From assembly GCF_022637555.1 (NCBI RefSeq), contig NZ_CP093342.1:2728001-2792000 (forward strand): a DNA stretch of 64,000 nt, read 5' to 3'. Every line of letters starts with the position of its first letter. Position 1 is the first letter of the stretch. Both the position numbers and the translations under genes were made by a program. The DNA comes from Microbacterium sp. H1-D42 (GTDB lineage Bacteria; Actinomycetota; Actinomycetes; Actinomycetales; Microbacteriaceae). This document shows positions 17,964 to 26,847 of the stretch, in pieces. The notes beneath the pieces were generated by a model, which worked only from the letters and a program-made list of their open reading frames with translations, was not told the origin of the DNA and ran no database searches.

Positions 17964-17998
17964 CGGACGGGGCTTGAATCCGCAGCCAGGACTCGAGG

Positions 17999-18481
17999 TC
18001 AGGGGCGGACGCAGTCGATCGTCACGAAGCGAGGGGCGTCGGCGTCGAGATCCTCGTCGGCGAGATCGGCGACGCCGCCCACTGGACGCTCGATCTCGAT
18101 GTCCCACCACGAGTCGGCGACGGCGGATGCCATCCCCCGGCCCCACTCGATGACGACGACCGAGCGGGTGAAGTCGATGTCGAGGTCGTCGAGTTCGGCG
18201 GCGGAGCCGAGCCGGTAGGCGTCCACGTGCACGAGGGGCGCGCCGCCGACCAGCGACGGATGCGTGCGGGCGATCACGAAGGTCGGGCTCTGCACAGGCC
18301 CTCGCACGCCCAGTCCTTCAGCGAGCCCCCGCGTGAACGTGGTCTTGCCTGCGCCGAGCGGACCGGTCAGCATGATCAGATCGCCGGCCTGCAGCTGCTC
18401 GCCGATCCGAAGGCCGAGGTTCTCCATGGCATCCGACGTCGTGATCTCGTGCCGCCCGAGGAACGCGGGATCGACGCTCAT
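17999..18481 (-). CDS. tsaE: t6A biosynthesis ATPase TsaE
   Basis: A 160-residue P-loop ATPase with LTGPLGAGKTTFTRGLAEGLG (Walker A near 39-46), the family's SPTFVIA segment, and HVDAYRLGSAAELDDLDID. It drives turnover of the TsaBD complex in t6A synthesis. It overlaps alr by four bases as the last gene of acpS-alr-tsaE, and a palindromic repeat follows. The C-terminus is a little longer than in minimal homologues. The grouping with alr is common in actinobacteria. Confidence 0.94.
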   Translation of the reverse strand: MSVDPAFLGRHEITTSDAMENLGLRIGEQLQAGDLIMLTGPLGAGKTTFTRGLAEGLGVRGPVQSPTFVIARTHPSLVGGAPLVHVDAYRLGSAAELDDLDIDFTRSVVVIEWGRGMASAVADSWWDIEIERPVGGVADLADEDLDADAPRFVTIDCVRP

Positions 18482-19578
18482 GACACGGTCCTACGGGGCA
18501 CGCGGTCGCCGATGCGCGTGACGATCTCGTAGTTGATCGTGCCTGCGGCATCCGCCCAGTCGGTCGCGGAGGGCTGGCGCAGCGTCGGGTCGCCGAAGAC
18601 GATGACCTCGTCGCCGACTTCGACCGGCTCGTCGCCGACGTCGACGACGAACTGGTCCATCGCGATGCGGCCGGCGACGGTGTGCGGGCGGCCGTTCACG
18701 AGCACGGGGCCCGTGCCGGATGCCTGACGGGGAATGCCATCGGCGTAGCCAAGCGGCACCAGGGCGAGGGTGGTGTCCTTCTCGCAGCGGTACGCGTAGT
18801 CGTACGAGACGCCGGAGCCTGCGGGCACCCTGCGCACGGCGGCGACCGAGGCGCGCAGCGTCATGGCCGGGCGCAGCCCGAGATCCGACGAGGAGCGGTC
18901 GGCGAACGGCGAGAGCCCGTACAGTCCGATCCCGATGCGCACGGCGTCGAGCCGCGCCTCGGGGATGTCGATGGCGCCGGCGGTGGCGGCGAGGTGACGG
19001 ATCTCGGGGTGGATGCCGAACGATGCGGCCTGCTCGATGACCGCCTCGTAGCGGGTGAGCTGCTCGCGGTCGTCGGCGATGCTGGCGCCGGAGAGGTGGC
19101 TGAAGATGCCGACGATGCGGATGCGTCCGATGCGCTCCAGTCGGGCGGCCTCTGCCAGCACCCTTTCCAGGTCGTGCGCGGCGATGCCGTTGCGGGAGAG
19201 GCCGGTGTCGACCTTGAGGTGGATGGATGCCGGCGCCGGCGTGGCCTCGGATGCTGCCATCAGCTGCTCCATCGACGAGATGCCGATCTCGATGCCGGCC
19301 TCGACGGCGTCGTCGAACCGGCGACCCGGTTCGTGCAGCCAGGCCAGCAGCGGTGCGGTGATGCCGGCGCGACGCAGCGCGAGGGCCTCATCGAGTGTGG
19401 CGGTGCCGAGTCGGGTGGCGCCTCCCGCGAGCGCGGCGATGGCGACAGCGGGGGCACCATGCCCGTAGGCGTTGGCCTTGACGACGCCGATCACCGCGAC
19501 GCCGGTGAGCGCCCGCAGGTGCCGCACGTTGTCGGCGATGGCATCGAGGCTGATCGTCGCTTCGCGGAAGGGGTTCAT
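18478..19578 (-). CDS. alr: alanine racemase
   Basis: A 366-residue PLP enzyme of fold type III that makes D-alanine for peptidoglycan. The PLP Lys lies in GVVKANAYGHG (K34), the catalytic Tyr in GSGVSYDYAYR near 255, and the substrate region in HLKVDTGLSRNG. Length is typical. The ATG start overlaps the acpS stop and its stop overlaps tsaE, so the three genes are translated as a unit. The cytoplasmic dimer is expected to bind two PLP. No irregularity is seen. Confidence 0.96.
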   Translation of the reverse strand: MNPFREATISLDAIADNVRHLRALTGVAVIGVVKANAYGHGAPAVAIAALAGGATRLGTATLDEALALRRAGITAPLLAWLHEPGRRFDDAVEAGIEIGISSMEQLMAASEATPAPASIHLKVDTGLSRNGIAAHDLERVLAEAARLERIGRIRIVGIFSHLSGASIADDREQLTRYEAVIEQAASFGIHPEIRHLAATAGAIDIPEARLDAVRIGIGLYGLSPFADRSSSDLGLRPAMTLRASVAAVRRVPAGSGVSYDYAYRCEKDTTLALVPLGYADGIPRQASGTGPVLVNGRPHTVAGRIAMDQFVVDVGDEPVEVGDEVIVFGDPTLRQPSATDWADAAGTINYEIVTRIGDRVPRRTVS

Positions 19579-19937
19579 CTGGCATCCGATCGCTCGGCGA
19601 CGACGTACGCCGCGGCGAGCCCCGCGTCGTGCGTCATGGACAGGTGCAGGGCGGTGATGCCGCGCTCGACGACCACGGCGGCGGTCGACCCGCTCAGCAC
19701 GAAGTGCGGGCGGCCCGAGGGCTCGGAGGCGATCTCGATCTCGGTCCAGTACACGCCGTCACTGCCGCCGAGTGCCTTGATCAGCGCCTCTTTGGCGGCG
19801 TAGCGGGCGGCCAGCGAACGCAGCTTCAGCAACTGCTCAGCGGGAGTGAACAGCCGTGCGAGCAGCCGGGGCGTGCGGGTGACCGAGCGCTCGAACCGCA
19901 CGACATCCACGAGGTCGATTCCGGTGCCGATGATCAC
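19575..19937 (-). CDS. acpS: holo-[acyl-carrier-protein] synthase
   Basis: A 120-residue phosphopantetheinyl transferase of the trimeric AcpS type. IIGTGIDLVDVVRFE carries the metal-binding Asp, and RYAAKEALIKALGG carries the second motif. It loads CoA-derived phosphopantetheine onto acyl carrier proteins for fatty-acid synthesis. GTG 19937 lies exactly six bases after TAGGCT, a leaderless start. First gene of acpS-alr-tsaE. A tandem repeat lies directly upstream of its promoter. Confidence 0.94.
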   Translation of the reverse strand: MIIGTGIDLVDVVRFERSVTRTPRLLARLFTPAEQLLKLRSLAARYAAKEALIKALGGSDGVYWTEIEIASEPSGRPHFVLSGSTAAVVVERGITALHLSMTHDAGLAAAYVVAERSDAR

Positions 19938-19943
19938 GCATTC

Positions 19944-19949
19944 AGCCTA
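19944..19949 (-). promoter_or_regulatory. -10 box for acpS-alr-tsaE
   Basis: TAGGCT on the minus strand, six bases, then GTG. The expected -35 position falls at the edge of the 19-bp tandem repeat. Confidence 0.55.
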
Positions 19950-19960
19950 CTCGGCGCCCG

Positions 19961-20040
19961 ATCCCGGCATCCGATCCCGATCCCGACATCCGATCCCGAT
20001 CCCGACATCCGATCCCGATCCCGACATCCGATACCGGCAC
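19961..20040. repeat. 19-bp tandem repeat upstream of acpS
   Basis: GATCCCGATCCCGACATCC occurs three times exactly (19973-19991, 19992-20010, 20011-20029), with degenerate copies on both sides, ending about 12 bases from the acpS -10 box. It itself contains the submotif GATCCC twice. It is non-coding in any convincing frame. Confidence 0.85.
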
Positions 20041-20057
20041 CCGACCCGTATCCCGGC

Positions 20058-20141
20058 ACGGATGGCGGGAGATTGAACGGATGGCGGTCGAAATGCCGCG
20101 GAATCCACCTGCAACCGTTGATTCGACCGCCATCCGTTCCC
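20058..20141 (+). repeat. palindromic intergenic repeat, copy 2
   Basis: ACGGATGGCGGGAGATTG, then AACGGATGGCGGTCGAA (20076-20092) pairing perfectly with 20122-20138, around a core GAATCCACCTGCAACCG. It ends 11 bases from the stop of the SRPBCC gene. The two half-sites occur in the opposite order from copy 1 (GGAGA first here, GTCAA first there). Confidence 0.75.
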
Positions 20142-20151
20142 GAGAAAGCAG

Positions 20152-20643
20152 TCAGATAGACCCGAACCGGGACTCGTACTCGGGTGAGAGCGCGGCGAAG
20201 CGGGCATCCCAGTCGGGCAGGAACGACTCGCCCGCCACGTGCGCGGCGAGGCGCTCGAGGTACGTCTGCCAGCCGGCACCGTAGAAGATCGAGCGGATGC
20301 CCGTGTGCACCAGCAGCATCCGCGTGCCGCCCTCGACTTCTTCCAGGGTCACGGTGAGCTCGGTGGGCTCCTCTTCGATCGCGTGCCAGGTGGACGTGAA
20401 CGAGAGAGGAGCGTCGCACGCGGTGATGGTGCCGGTCGCCCAGGACGGTTCGTCGTCCTGGGCCGCGACCGCCCAGGTGCCGCCGAGGCGCAGATCGCCC
20501 GTGAGGTCGACCATCCAGCGTGCCAGGCGCTCGGCTGTGGTGATCGCCTGCCACAGGTCGTCGATGTCGGTCACGTAGACATCGTCGTAGACCAGCCGGA
20601 AGCCGGATGGATGCCTCTCGATGATCGGACTGGTGATGCTCAT
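20152..20643 (-). CDS. SRPBCC (AHSA1-type) protein
   Basis: This 163-residue protein has the START/Bet v1-like AHSA1 pattern: VTDIDDLWQAITTAERLARWM near the start, GDLRLGGTWAV, and a C-terminal helix AGWQTYLERLAAHVAG. Such proteins form a hydrophobic cavity and often accompany an ArsR regulator, as here. Its ATG overlaps the regulator's stop (ATGA), so it is co-expressed with it. The ligand is unknown. No transport or redox domain is fused to it. Confidence 0.85.
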   Translation of the reverse strand: MSITSPIIERHPSGFRLVYDDVYVTDIDDLWQAITTAERLARWMVDLTGDLRLGGTWAVAAQDDEPSWATGTITACDAPLSFTSTWHAIEEEPTELTVTLEEVEGGTRMLLVHTGIRSIFYGAGWQTYLERLAAHVAGESFLPDWDARFAALSPEYESRFGSI

Positions 20644-21032
20644 GATGCGTTCCTCTCCGTGTCGCCTTCAGAGCGAGTGCCGATGGCGGACTCGTCCACG
20701 ACTCCCTTCGCCGCAGCGCGCTGGCCGCGCGCGATCTCGGTGTGCAGAGCATCGAGGCGCTGCCCGAGCGGATCGGTCAGTTCTGCGAGCGCGCGAGCGG
20801 CAGCATCCACCCCCGACGAATCGAGCGCGTACAGGCGACGGGTCCCCTCGGCGCGCACGGTGGCGAAGCCGTTCTCACGCAGCACCCTGAGATGCTGCGA
20901 CACCGCGGGCTGAGAGATGCCGAATTCTGTGCGGACGACATCGGTCAGCAGCCCCGCGGGCTGCTCCCCCAGCGCGAGCAGCCCGACGAGTCGCCGCCGC
21001 ACGGCGTCTGCCAGCACCTCGAACTCATGCAC
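20640..21032 (-). CDS. ArsR-family winged-helix repressor
   Basis: The 130-residue regulator has an ArsR-type winged helix, FGISQPAVSQHLRVLRENGF as recognition helix and TVRAEGTRRLYAL as wing. No metal-site Cys pair (CxC) is visible, so a metal sensor is unlikely; it fits the ArsR/AHSA1 pairs that respond to other signals. GTG 21032 lies six bases after TATAGT, and a perfect dyad covers that box, which predicts autorepression. The downstream SRPBCC gene is coupled. Confidence 0.88.
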   Translation of the reverse strand: MHEFEVLADAVRRRLVGLLALGEQPAGLLTDVVRTEFGISQPAVSQHLRVLRENGFATVRAEGTRRLYALDSSGVDAAARALAELTDPLGQRLDALHTEIARGQRAAAKGVVDESAIGTRSEGDTERNAS

Positions 21033-21038
21033 AATCGC

Positions 21039-21059
21039 ACTATATAAGTCCCCACTTAT
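21039..21059 (-). promoter_or_regulatory. ArsR promoter and operator
   Basis: TATAGT (21044-21039, minus strand) is six bases from GTG 21032. Directly upstream, ATAAGT and ACTTAT form a perfect dyad around four G/C bases (21044-21059), touching the -10 box. This is a good autorepression site. Confidence 0.65.
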
Positions 21060-21075
21060 TTAGCGCAAGAGGTCC

Positions 21076-21912
21076 TCAGATCGATGCGGCGAGTTCGCGG
21101 CGCACCTCATCGCGCAGACGGCCCAGGTTCTCGGGCTCTGGGGCGGCGTTCAAGAGCCGCTTGGTGTACTCGTGCTGCGGGTTCAGGATGACCTCGTCGC
21201 TCGGCCCTCGCTCGACGACGTCACCGTGGTAGAGCACCATGATCTCGTCGCTGAAGTGCCGCGCGGTGGCGAGGTCGTGCGTGATGTAGAGCACGCCGAG
21301 GTCGTCCTCGCGCTGCAGATCGGCCAGCAGGTTCAGCACGCCGAGGCGGATCGACACGTCGAGCATCGACACCGGCTCGTCGGCGACGATGAACCGCGCG
21401 CTCGGCGCGAGCGCCCTGGCGATCGCCACCCGCTGGCGCTGCCCGCCGGAGAGCTCATGTGGACGCCGGTCGATGTAGCTCTCCTCCGGCGTCAGCCGCA
21501 CCCGCTCGAGCAGCTCGATCACGCGCGCCCGCACCTGCGGGCCCTTCAGCTCGGGGTGGTGGATGCGCAGCGGGCGCGCCAGGTGGTGCCCGATCGAGTG
21601 GTACGGGTTCAGCGAGGCGAACGGGTCCTGAAAGACCATCTGCACCTCGGAGCGGTACCGCGAGATCTCTCGGCCGCCGTTGCCGGTCGGATGCCCGTTC
21701 AGCAGGATCTGGCCGGAAGTCGGGGTCTCGAGCTTCATCAGCATCCGAGCGATGGTCGACTTGCCCGACCCAGACTCGCCGACCAGGGCGATGGTCTTGC
21801 CCGCCTCGATCGTGAACGACACGTCGTTCACGGCGTGCAGCTGGCGGGTCTTGAACCCCGACCGCAGCGTGAAGGTCTTGTTGAGGTCACGGGCCTCGAG
21901 AGTGGCGGTCAT
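21076..21912 (-). CDS. ABC transporter ATPase, DppF/OppF type
   Basis: The 278-residue ATPase carries Walker A GESGSGKST, signature LSGGQRQRVAIARAL, Walker B FIVADEPVSMLD, and an H-loop near ITHDLATA. The C-terminal oligopeptide-transporter tail YHGDVVERGPSDEVILNPQHEYTKRLL is present. It is the last gene of the five-gene importer operon and overlaps the preceding ATPase gene by four bases. It would energise uptake with the other ATPase as a heterodimer. Confidence 0.93.
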   Translation of the reverse strand: MTATLEARDLNKTFTLRSGFKTRQLHAVNDVSFTIEAGKTIALVGESGSGKSTIARMLMKLETPTSGQILLNGHPTGNGGREISRYRSEVQMVFQDPFASLNPYHSIGHHLARPLRIHHPELKGPQVRARVIELLERVRLTPEESYIDRRPHELSGGQRQRVAIARALAPSARFIVADEPVSMLDVSIRLGVLNLLADLQREDDLGVLYITHDLATARHFSDEIMVLYHGDVVERGPSDEVILNPQHEYTKRLLNAAPEPENLGRLRDEVRRELAASI

Positions 21913-22790
21913 CGCACCTGCTCCTGACTGGGTCGGCTGCCGTGACGCACGAAGTCGCCACGCTCACCGCGAAGGCTGGGGAAGCTGGAGAGCAGCTTCT
22001 TGGTGTACTCGTGCTGCGGGGTGCGGTAGATCTGCTCTGCCGTGCCCTGCTCGACGATCTGCCCCTGCAGCATCACCGCGATGCGGTCGCTGATCTCGAT
22101 CAGCATCGGCAGGTCGTGGGTGATGAAGATCACGGCGAAGCCGAGCTTCTCGCGCAGGCGCATGATCTCGCGGATGATGTCGCGCTGCACGACCACGTCG
22201 AGCGCCGTGGTGGGCTCATCCATGATCATGACCTGCGGGTCGAGGGCGAGTGCCATGGCGATCATCATCCGCTGGCGCATGCCGCCGGAGAGCTCATGAG
22301 GGAAGCTGGTGAGGCGATTCGGGTCGACCCCGACCAGCGTCAGCAGCTCTTCCGCGCGACGCTTCTTCTCGGCGCGTGAGGTGCCGGGACGATGCGTGTC
22401 GAAGATGTCGTAGATCTGCGCCTTGACGCTGATCACCGGGTTGAGCGAGTTCATCGCACCCTGGAACACCATCGAGACCTTGTCCCAGCGGAACGCACGC
22501 AGCTGCTCCGGCCCGAGCGAGACCACGTCGATGTCGTCGCCGCCGCGATCGTGGAACGTGATCTCGCCGGCATCCATCAGCGCCGGCGGCTTCAGCAGCC
22601 GGTTGAGACCATAGGCCAGAGTGGTCTTGCCGCAGCCGGACTCGCCGGCCAGCCCCAGGATCTCGCCGCGGTGCAGGGTGAGCGACACATTGCGCACCGC
22701 CTTCACCGGCGGGTCGACCTCGTACTCGATGGAGACGTTGCGGGCGGTGAGCACAGGTTCGAGCTGAGCCTCGAGCGCAGTGGCGGTCAT
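21909..22790 (-). CDS. ABC transporter ATPase, DppD/OppD type
   Basis: The 293-residue ATPase carries Walker A GESGCGKTT, signature LSGGMRQRMMIAMAL, Walker B VMIMDEPTTALD, and the C-terminal tail of the family (EQIYRTPQHEYTKKLLSSFP). The start is ATG 22790, which overlaps the permease stop (ATGA). The frame is open 63 codons further upstream, but that part shadows the permease. It partners with the DppF-type ATPase. Confidence 0.93.
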   Translation of the reverse strand: MTATALEAQLEPVLTARNVSIEYEVDPPVKAVRNVSLTLHRGEILGLAGESGCGKTTLAYGLNRLLKPPALMDAGEITFHDRGGDDIDVVSLGPEQLRAFRWDKVSMVFQGAMNSLNPVISVKAQIYDIFDTHRPGTSRAEKKRRAEELLTLVGVDPNRLTSFPHELSGGMRQRMMIAMALALDPQVMIMDEPTTALDVVVQRDIIREIMRLREKLGFAVIFITHDLPMLIEISDRIAVMLQGQIVEQGTAEQIYRTPQHEYTKKLLSSFPSLRGERGDFVRHGSRPSQEQVR

Positions 22791-23848
22791 GCCGACGCTC
22801 CCATCTTCGCTGCGGCCTTCGCCGCAGCGCTCTTCGCGGCGGCCTTGCGCACACTGCGGGCGGCCTGCGGCGCGTTGCGCAGCTTCGGGTTGATGACCTC
22901 GTCGATGGCGAAGTTGATCAGGGCGAGACCGGCGCCGAGCGTGGCGATCAGCACCCCAGGCGGGATGAACCACCACCACGCGCCGCGACTGAGCGCCTGA
23001 CCGGACTGCGCGTCATTGAGGATCGTTCCCCATGTGATCGACGAGTTCGGCCCGAGCCCCAGATAAGACAGCCCCGCCTCGTTGAGGATCGCGAAGATGA
23101 TCGCGAACAGGAACTGCGCGGTCAGCAGCGGCAGCAGGTTGGGCATCAGTTCGACGAGGATCGTGCGCCAGGACCTCTCACCGGCAACCTTCGCGGCATA
23201 CACGTAGTCGCGCGAGCGCAGCGAGCGGGCCTGCAGACGCAGCACGTAGGCGGCACCTGCCCATGAGGTGATGCCGAGGATCACCGCGACCAGCTGCCAG
23301 CTGCGGTTCGAGACGAACGAGGCGATGACCATGATCAGCGGCAGCCCGGGGATGACGATCATGACGTTGGTGACCAGCGCCAGCGTGTCCTCGCGCCAGC
23401 CGCCGAGGTACCCGGCCAGCACGCCGAAGAACAGCGACAGCAGAATCGCGATGCCGCCGGCGGTCACACCGACCAGCAGCGAGCCGCGGGCCCCTGTGGC
23501 CAGCTGCGAGAACATGTCGTTGCCGAGCTTGGTGGTGCCGAGCAGATGGTCGGCCGACGGCGGCTGCAGCGCGTCGTTTCCGGTGAAGTACGGGTCCTGC
23601 GCGAAGAGCGGCACGAGGATCGCGAAGAGAGCGATCCCTGTGACCAGCACGACGCCGGTGATGAACTTGGCAGAGCGCAGCGGGGAGCCGCTGCGGGCGC
23701 GACGGGTGCGGGAGGTCGCGACGGCGGTCGTGCTGGACGGCCCGGTCGTCGGTGCGTCGACGGCGCTCTCGCGGGTCGCCGAGGTGTCGGAATCGGATGC
23801 TGCCGACGCGGCGCTCTGGCTTTCGGACACGATCTTGGTATCAGACAT
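22787..23848 (-). CDS. ABC transporter permease, DppC/OppC type
   Basis: The 353-residue permease has a long Ser/Ala/Thr-rich N-terminus (~55 residues), a first membrane span (FITGVVLVTGIALFAILVPL), and the inner-membrane signature segment with GITSWAGAAYVLRLQARSL around the EAA loop. The C-terminus is an unusual Ala/Lys-rich tail (RKAAAKSAAAKAAAKMGASA) that probably stays in the cytoplasm. It overlaps the second permease gene by eight bases. Confidence 0.9.
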   Translation of the reverse strand: MSDTKIVSESQSAASAASDSDTSATRESAVDAPTTGPSSTTAVATSRTRRARSGSPLRSAKFITGVVLVTGIALFAILVPLFAQDPYFTGNDALQPPSADHLLGTTKLGNDMFSQLATGARGSLLVGVTAGGIAILLSLFFGVLAGYLGGWREDTLALVTNVMIVIPGLPLIMVIASFVSNRSWQLVAVILGITSWAGAAYVLRLQARSLRSRDYVYAAKVAGERSWRTILVELMPNLLPLLTAQFLFAIIFAILNEAGLSYLGLGPNSSITWGTILNDAQSGQALSRGAWWWFIPPGVLIATLGAGLALINFAIDEVINPKLRNAPQAARSVRKAAAKSAAAKAAAKMGASA

Positions 23849-24836
23849 TCTGGCGAGCCCTCGGGTCGACGAACCCGTACACCAGGTCCATGAAGAAGTT
23901 GGCGCCGAGCACGGCGATCGTGATGACGAGGAACAGCCCCTGCATCAGGGCGTAGTCGTTCATGGTCACGGCCTGGAACATCAGTTTGCCGAGACCCGGG
24001 TAGGTGAACACCTGCTCCATCACGATCGAGCCGGCCACGATGAACCCCAGCGTGATCGAGAAACCAGCGATCGACGGGATGGCGGCGTTGCGTGCGGCGT
24101 AGGTGGTCATCACCCGGCGCGGATGCAGGCCCTTGGCCTCTGCGGTGAGGACGTAGTCCTCGGCGAGGGTGGAGACCATCATGTTGCGCATGCCGAACAG
24201 CCAGCCGCCGACCGAGCTGATCACGATGGTGATCGCCGGCAGGAGCGCGTGATAGACAGCATCCGAGAGGAAGGCCCACGACATCTCTGGGCCGTACGGG
24301 TACTCGAAGACGTCGTACCCTCCGAATATCGGGAACCAGCCGAGCGTCACCGAGAAGACGAACACCAGCAGCAGCGCCAGCCAGAAGTACGGGATCGACT
24401 GCAACACGGTGGTGGCGGGGATGATGTGGTCGACCCAGGTGCCGCGCTTCCATCCCGTCCAGGCGCCGAGCACGACGCCGAGGATGAACGAGATGACGGT
24501 CGCCGTGCCCACCAGGATCAGCGTCCACGGCAGCGCCTCGGCGATGAGCTCGGAGACGGGCTTGGGAAAGTCCGTGACCGAGATGCCGAGGTCGCCGCGG
24601 AACATCTGGCCCCAGTACTGGAAGTACTGCTGCCAGAGGGGGATGTCCTCGCCGCCGAGCAGCATGCGGATGTTGCGGATCGTGGTCTCGGAGACCTCAC
24701 CGCCTGCGCGCTGCATCTTGGCGATCATGATGTCTGCCGGGTTCCCAGGCATGAGCCGGGGAAGCAGGAAGTTGAGGGAGATCGCGGCCCACAGCGTGAA
24801 CGCGTAGAACCCGATCCTTCGTGCGTAGAACTTCAT
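23841..24836 (-). CDS. ABC transporter permease, DppB/OppB type
   Basis: The 331-residue permease has the family's N-terminal span and PRLMPGNPADIM segment, several membrane helices (ILVGTATVISFILGVVLGAW, FWLALLLVFVFSVTLGWFPI), and the EAA-loop region TAEAKGLHPRRVMTTYAARN. It forms the channel with the DppC-type permease. The start ATG 24836 lies 48 bases after the substrate-binding gene. Nothing is missing compared with the family. Confidence 0.92.
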   Translation of the reverse strand: MKFYARRIGFYAFTLWAAISLNFLLPRLMPGNPADIMIAKMQRAGGEVSETTIRNIRMLLGGEDIPLWQQYFQYWGQMFRGDLGISVTDFPKPVSELIAEALPWTLILVGTATVISFILGVVLGAWTGWKRGTWVDHIIPATTVLQSIPYFWLALLLVFVFSVTLGWFPIFGGYDVFEYPYGPEMSWAFLSDAVYHALLPAITIVISSVGGWLFGMRNMMVSTLAEDYVLTAEAKGLHPRRVMTTYAARNAAIPSIAGFSITLGFIVAGSIVMEQVFTYPGLGKLMFQAVTMNDYALMQGLFLVITIAVLGANFFMDLVYGFVDPRARQNV

Positions 24837-24884
24837 TTGCCTTTACTTCCTGCGTCCCCGACTCGACATCGATCAGTGCGAGCG

Positions 24885-26579
24885 TTACTTCGCCGGCTCG
24901 AGCTGCGTCAGGACGTACCCGGCAGAGATGGAACCCCACGACGGCGGGAAGGCGTAGAGGTCGTCCTCGGTCGGCCAGCCCGTGAAGTCCTTCGAGTTGT
25001 AGAAGGTCTGGGTCGCGTTGATCACCAGCGGGATGTAGGGCACGTCGTTCACGATGTGCTCCTGGATGCTGCCGTAGATCTCCTTCTTCTCGGCCTCATC
25101 GTTGGTGCTGATGGCCTGCTGGATGGCAGCGTCGACCTCGGGGTTGTTGTAGCGGCTGAAGTTCCAGCGTCCGGGGGGAACCTCTTCGCCGACCTTGGAG
25201 GTCGATGCGACAGCGGTGCCGCCGAACCAGTCGCGGTAGATCTGGAACGGGTCGGCGACCGAGGTGCCGATGACACCGCCCATGATCAGCTCGAACTGCC
25301 CGCTCTGACGGGCATCCGAGAATTCCTGCCACTGCACGGTCGAGACGTTGAGCTTGATGCCGGCGGCCTTCGCCTGCTCGCCGATCAGCTTGGCGGCGTC
25401 GTTGTAGTCGGTCCAGCCGTCCACCGAGGTGAGGCTCAGCTCGAGGACCTTGCCGTCCTTGGCGTAGTAGCCGTCGGAGCCCTTGGCGTAGCCGGCCGCC
25501 TCGAGGATCTCGCCGGCGGCAGCCGCGTCGGCCTTCTGCGGGCTGAGCTTGTTCGCGGAGTCCGCCACCCACTTCTCGTCACGAGGGATGAGCGCGAACG
25601 TCGGCGAGATCTCGCCGGTCAGGCCGACGAACGCCTTGTCGTTGATCGTGCCGCGGTCGACAGCGACGTTCAGCGCCTGGCGCACTGCCACGTCGGTCTG
25701 TGCGCCGACGCAGCCCAGGTCTGCGTTCGAGCAGGTGTACAGCACCGTCGGGTCCTGCGGGGTGTTGACCCACTCGATCTTGCCGTTGCCGGTGACCGAA
25801 TCGGGGTTCGGGATGAACATGCCGGCCCAGTCGAGCTTGCCCGCGGCGAGCAGGTCCTGTGCCGTCTGGTTGTTGTCGACGCCGATGTACTGCACGCTCT
25901 TCACGCCGAGCTCGTCCGCGTCGCGGAAGTACTTGTTGGCGACGAGCGTGTACGACTCGCTGGTGGTCGCGTCGACCACGTAGGCACCGGATCCGACCGG
26001 CTCCTCATTGGCGAAGTTCGCGAAGTCGGTAATCTCGCCCCAGATGTGCTTGGGCAGGATGAGCGTCGAGCCGAGGCGCTGGAACTCGGTGGTGTACTGC
26101 GCGGCGCTGTAGGTCAGCACGACGGTGGTGTCGTCGGTCGCCTCGGCCGAGACGAGGCCGTTGGCCTCGGGGTTGTTCGGCTCGTAGGTGAACGTGAAGG
26201 CGACGTCCTCTGCGGTCAGGGGCTCGCCGTCGGACCACTTCAGGTCGCTCTTGAGCTTGACGGTGATGACGGTGCCGTCCTCGTTGTACTCGTACGAGTC
26301 GCCGAGCAGGCCGACGGGCTCGGTGTCGGCGGTCTTGTTGAAGAAGAACAGGGGCTCGTAGATCGGGCCCATGGCGCCGTGCAGGACGGTGGGTGCGAAC
26401 GGGTTGTAGTTCGCGGTGATCGGGGTGGTGCTGCCTGCCCAGACGCGCAGCGGACGGTCGTTCTTCGACTCGCCCGAGTCGCCCGCGTCGGCGGTCGAGC
26501 ACCCGGTCAGGGCGAGAGCGAGTACAGCTGCTCCCGCCGCGGTGGTCAACGCGATCTTGCGCGTCTTGTTGCGGATCAT
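24885..26579 (-). CDS. family 5 solute-binding lipoprotein of the ABC importer
   Basis: This 564-residue protein has a lipoprotein signal (KIALTTAAGAAVLALALTGC; lipid-modified Cys near residue 27) and the SBP_bac_5 fold, with LRVWAGSTTPITANYNPFAP, SDLKWSDGEPLTAEDVAFTF and DVAVRQALNVAVDRGTI. Family members bind peptides, nickel or oligosaccharides. The ROK regulator with a matching upstream palindrome suggests a sugar oligomer here, which is inference. It is first in the five-gene operon, and Trp/Tyr-rich segments (RDWFGG, FPPSWGS) would suit sugar stacking. Confidence 0.92.
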   Translation of the reverse strand: MIRNKTRKIALTTAAGAAVLALALTGCSTADAGDSGESKNDRPLRVWAGSTTPITANYNPFAPTVLHGAMGPIYEPLFFFNKTADTEPVGLLGDSYEYNEDGTVITVKLKSDLKWSDGEPLTAEDVAFTFTYEPNNPEANGLVSAEATDDTTVVLTYSAAQYTTEFQRLGSTLILPKHIWGEITDFANFANEEPVGSGAYVVDATTSESYTLVANKYFRDADELGVKSVQYIGVDNNQTAQDLLAAGKLDWAGMFIPNPDSVTGNGKIEWVNTPQDPTVLYTCSNADLGCVGAQTDVAVRQALNVAVDRGTINDKAFVGLTGEISPTFALIPRDEKWVADSANKLSPQKADAAAAGEILEAAGYAKGSDGYYAKDGKVLELSLTSVDGWTDYNDAAKLIGEQAKAAGIKLNVSTVQWQEFSDARQSGQFELIMGGVIGTSVADPFQIYRDWFGGTAVASTSKVGEEVPPGRWNFSRYNNPEVDAAIQQAISTNDEAEKKEIYGSIQEHIVNDVPYIPLVINATQTFYNSKDFTGWPTEDDLYAFPPSWGSISAGYVLTQLEPAK

Positions 26580-26649
26580 TTCGGTCTTTCCTCTCGGTGC
26601 TGCATTGCAGGAGGGGGTCCTCCACGCGGAGGCAAACCCCGGAGTGAGG

Positions 26650-26674
26650 TTTGTTAGGACAGCAACCTAACAAA
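26650..26674. promoter_or_regulatory. candidate ROK operator upstream of the importer operon
   Basis: TTTGTTAGG and CCTAACAAA form a perfect dyad around seven bases, within a longer imperfect repeat (26645-26683). It shares TTTGTTAG with the palindrome at the ROK gene. The remaining bases between 26580 and 26847 hold no gene that I can support. Confidence 0.6.
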
Positions 26675-26847
26675 TAAACCTCAGGGGCGCCAAGCGGGCT
26701 TGAGTAACGATTGGGACTCGCCGATGGAAATCGCTGTGACCAGGTGGATTACTCGCTTCGGATGCCCAGTGCGGGCACAGCGAAGCGACCGCCGGATGCC
26801 GGGAAGCCCCGGCACGGCGAAGTCGGAAGTCTGCTACACCGCGCCCG

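Noticed and set aside
19973..20029. CRISPR array or coding repeat
   Set aside because: Units are directly adjacent with no spacers, and no credible frame runs through them.
23268..26657. Plus-strand open frame of about 1130 codons
   Set aside because: It lies wholly antisense to the ABC permease and binding-protein genes, which have clear family motifs.
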